A DNA stretch of 64,000 nt from the NCBI RefSeq assembly GCF_002105285.1, contig NZ_MUHR01000006.1:406384-470383 (forward strand). Reading direction: 5' to 3'. Each line of letters opens with the position of its first letter. Position 1 is the first letter of the stretch. Of the stretch, positions 63,023 to 64,000 are shown one piece after another. This stretch comes from Planktotalea arctica (GTDB lineage Bacteria > Pseudomonadota > Alphaproteobacteria > Rhodobacterales > Rhodobacteraceae). Below the pieces are notes generated by a model. The model made no database searches. It had not been told where the DNA came from and saw nothing but the letters and a program-made list of their open reading frames with translations. The position numbers were made by a program, and so were the translations under genes.

Positions 63023-64000
63023 ATGCCTGATCTTAGATTGTCTTGGGAAAATTACCCTGGTGGATATGGCACTGAGGTCACGGGACCCGCGACTATTGAC
63101 GCTGGCGGTGTCGCTGTAACGGTCGATTACGCCAATGTCGCCGCAAGTGCGACGGCGTTTGCTCTAAACCTCGAAACATATGACGATGTGGGCGACAGCC
63201 TGCCTCCTAGCTCCCAGCTCAAGCTGATCAGCGATGGCGGTGCCTCTGGTGACACGTCGACGACGGCGTTTTCCTTTGCGTCAACGGACCCGTTGTTCGG
63301 TGATACGGTATCCAACCTGACATTCCGGATCGATGATATCGACGCTGGCGCGCTGGGTGATATCGACGGTGGCCCGGGCAATCCTCATGACGACGTTGTA
63401 AGCATTCGCGCGTTTGATGCGGCGGGTAATGAAATCCCCGTGACGATCACGGCAGGCGCGGGCATGACTGTGACCGGCCAGACGCTGGACGGCGACACGC
63501 AAGGTCTGCCAACGGATGCGTCGCAATCCGCGCTTATCTCGATCGCCGGCCCGGTTGCACGCGTCGAAATTGATTATGCGAACAATGGCATAGGAGAGCA
63601 GGAAGTCCTGATCTCTGATTTGCTGTTCACGACGACCGATCCCACGGATAATGTTGACCCGATTGCTTTGCCTGACGCTGGAACGACAGGCGTCGATACG
63701 CTGCTCGAAGATATCGACGTTTTGGGCAACGACAGTGATCCGGATGGCGATCCGCTGACGGTCACGGCGGCCACAGCGCCCAATGGCACGGTCACGATCA
63801 ACGGTGACGGCACGCTGGATTATCTGCCGGATTCCGGGTTCTCTGGCTCTGATACGATCACCTACACGATTTCTGATGGTAATGGCGGTTCCGATACCTC
63901 GACTGTGGCGATCACGGTAACAGACGCGCCCAACGCGCTACCTGTTGCGGTGGATGATGCGGCGAGCGGCGTTTCGGAGATTTTGATCTCAGACATTGAT
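63023..64000 (+). CDS. Large cadherin/Ig-like repeat adhesin, N-terminal part (cut by window end)
   Basis: ATG 63023 with GAGGGG 8 bases upstream opens a frame that stays open for 326 codons to the window end. The first 200 residues form an acidic beta-rich domain. From about residue 212 comes a bacterial Ig-like repeat: DNVDPIALPDAGTT, then LLEDIDVLGNDSDPDGDPLT, APNGTVTINGDGTLDYLPD and FSGSDTITYTISDGNGG. A second repeat starts at NALPVAVDDAASG. There is no N-terminal signal peptide, which fits type I (RTX) secretion from the C terminus. The products of this family are large calcium-binding surface or secreted proteins. Confidence 0.85.
   Translation, partial: MPDLRLSWENYPGGYGTEVTGPATIDAGGVAVTVDYANVAASATAFALNLETYDDVGDSLPPSSQLKLISDGGASGDTSTTAFSFASTDPLFGDTVSNLTFRIDDIDAGALGDIDGGPGNPHDDVVSIRAFDAAGNEIPVTITAGAGMTVTGQTLDGDTQGLPTDASQSALISIAGPVARVEIDYANNGIGEQEVLISDLLFTTTDPTDNVDPIALPDAGTTGVDTLLEDIDVLGNDSDPDGDPLTVTAATAPNGTVTINGDGTLDYLPDSGFSGSDTITYTISDGNGGSDTSTVAITVTDAPNALPVAVDDAASGVSEILISDID

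Overview
The window reads as chromosomal DNA of a marine alphaproteobacterium of the family Rhodobacteraceae (Roseobacter group). The evidence is the combination of a DddP-type DMSP lyase with all its metal ligands, ChpT of the CckA-ChpT-CtrA relay, ornithine-lipid genes olsB-olsA, the order obgE-proB-proA, a MetH split into separate proteins, and the purL-bolA-grxD cluster. There is one tRNA (Leu, anticodon CAA). I see no rRNA, no CRISPR array, no insertion sequence and no prophage. Most of the window is housekeeping core.

Layout. 1-2859: obgE (partial), proB, proA. 2875-5439: chpT, a DUF3553 protein, olsBA. 5477-8335 (minus): grxD, bolA, purL. 8477-12052: a tight four-gene catabolic-looking operon (PLP lyase, M24 hydrolase, Asp/Glu-racemase-like protein, iodotyrosine-deiodinase-like flavoprotein) behind an 18-bp inverted repeat. 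12404-19204: yajC-secD-secF, a TauE exporter, an Mth938-like protein and ccmABCDG. 19298-24543: an AT-rich orphan lipoprotein, acnA, a DUF1223 protein, a lipid A acyltransferase. 24575-28353 (minus): a nitrile-hydratase-type set with a two-piece beta subunit, fliG, purB. 28438-34733: DUF6314, bioY, a hydrolase/OsmC fusion, a LuxR solo beside a perfect palindrome, DUF995, dddP and a DUF3445 protein. 34822-40478: cell-envelope genes (DUF882, L,D-transpeptidase, lpxD with its own ACP and ketoacyl synthase). 40535-49507: IalB, HerA-like ATPase, patatin, DUF502, psuG-psuK, a DUF4198/HupE pair, DUF1638. 49955-52258 (minus): corrinoid protein and homocysteine methyltransferase of a split methionine synthase. 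52594-57992: zeta-type ATPase inhibitor, purC-purS-purQ, dctB-dctD. 58495-62039: arginase and ornithine cyclodeaminase with a divergent Lrp regulator, dsbB, a YqaA membrane protein. 62178-64000: tRNA-Leu, a long gene-free stretch and the start of a very large repeat protein.

How the genes work together. Arginase and ornithine cyclodeaminase at one end turn arginine into proline; ProB and ProA at the other end make the proline precursor from glutamate. purL, purB, purC, purS and purQ supply most of the middle of purine synthesis from three places. The Ccm genes and DsbB serve cytochrome c maturation and periplasmic disulfides. Lipid genes (olsBA, lpxD-acp-kas, the LpxL-like acyltransferase) build the outer membrane. 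DddP and the DUF3445 protein point to use of marine osmolytes.

Best candidates for something undescribed: the 8477-12052 operon with its deiodinase-type active site and candidate operator; two minus-strand small-RNA candidates that share a CCTCCCTGT element directly before an intrinsic terminator (near 12100 and 41560); and the perfect 20-bp palindrome between the LuxR solo and the DUF995 gene.
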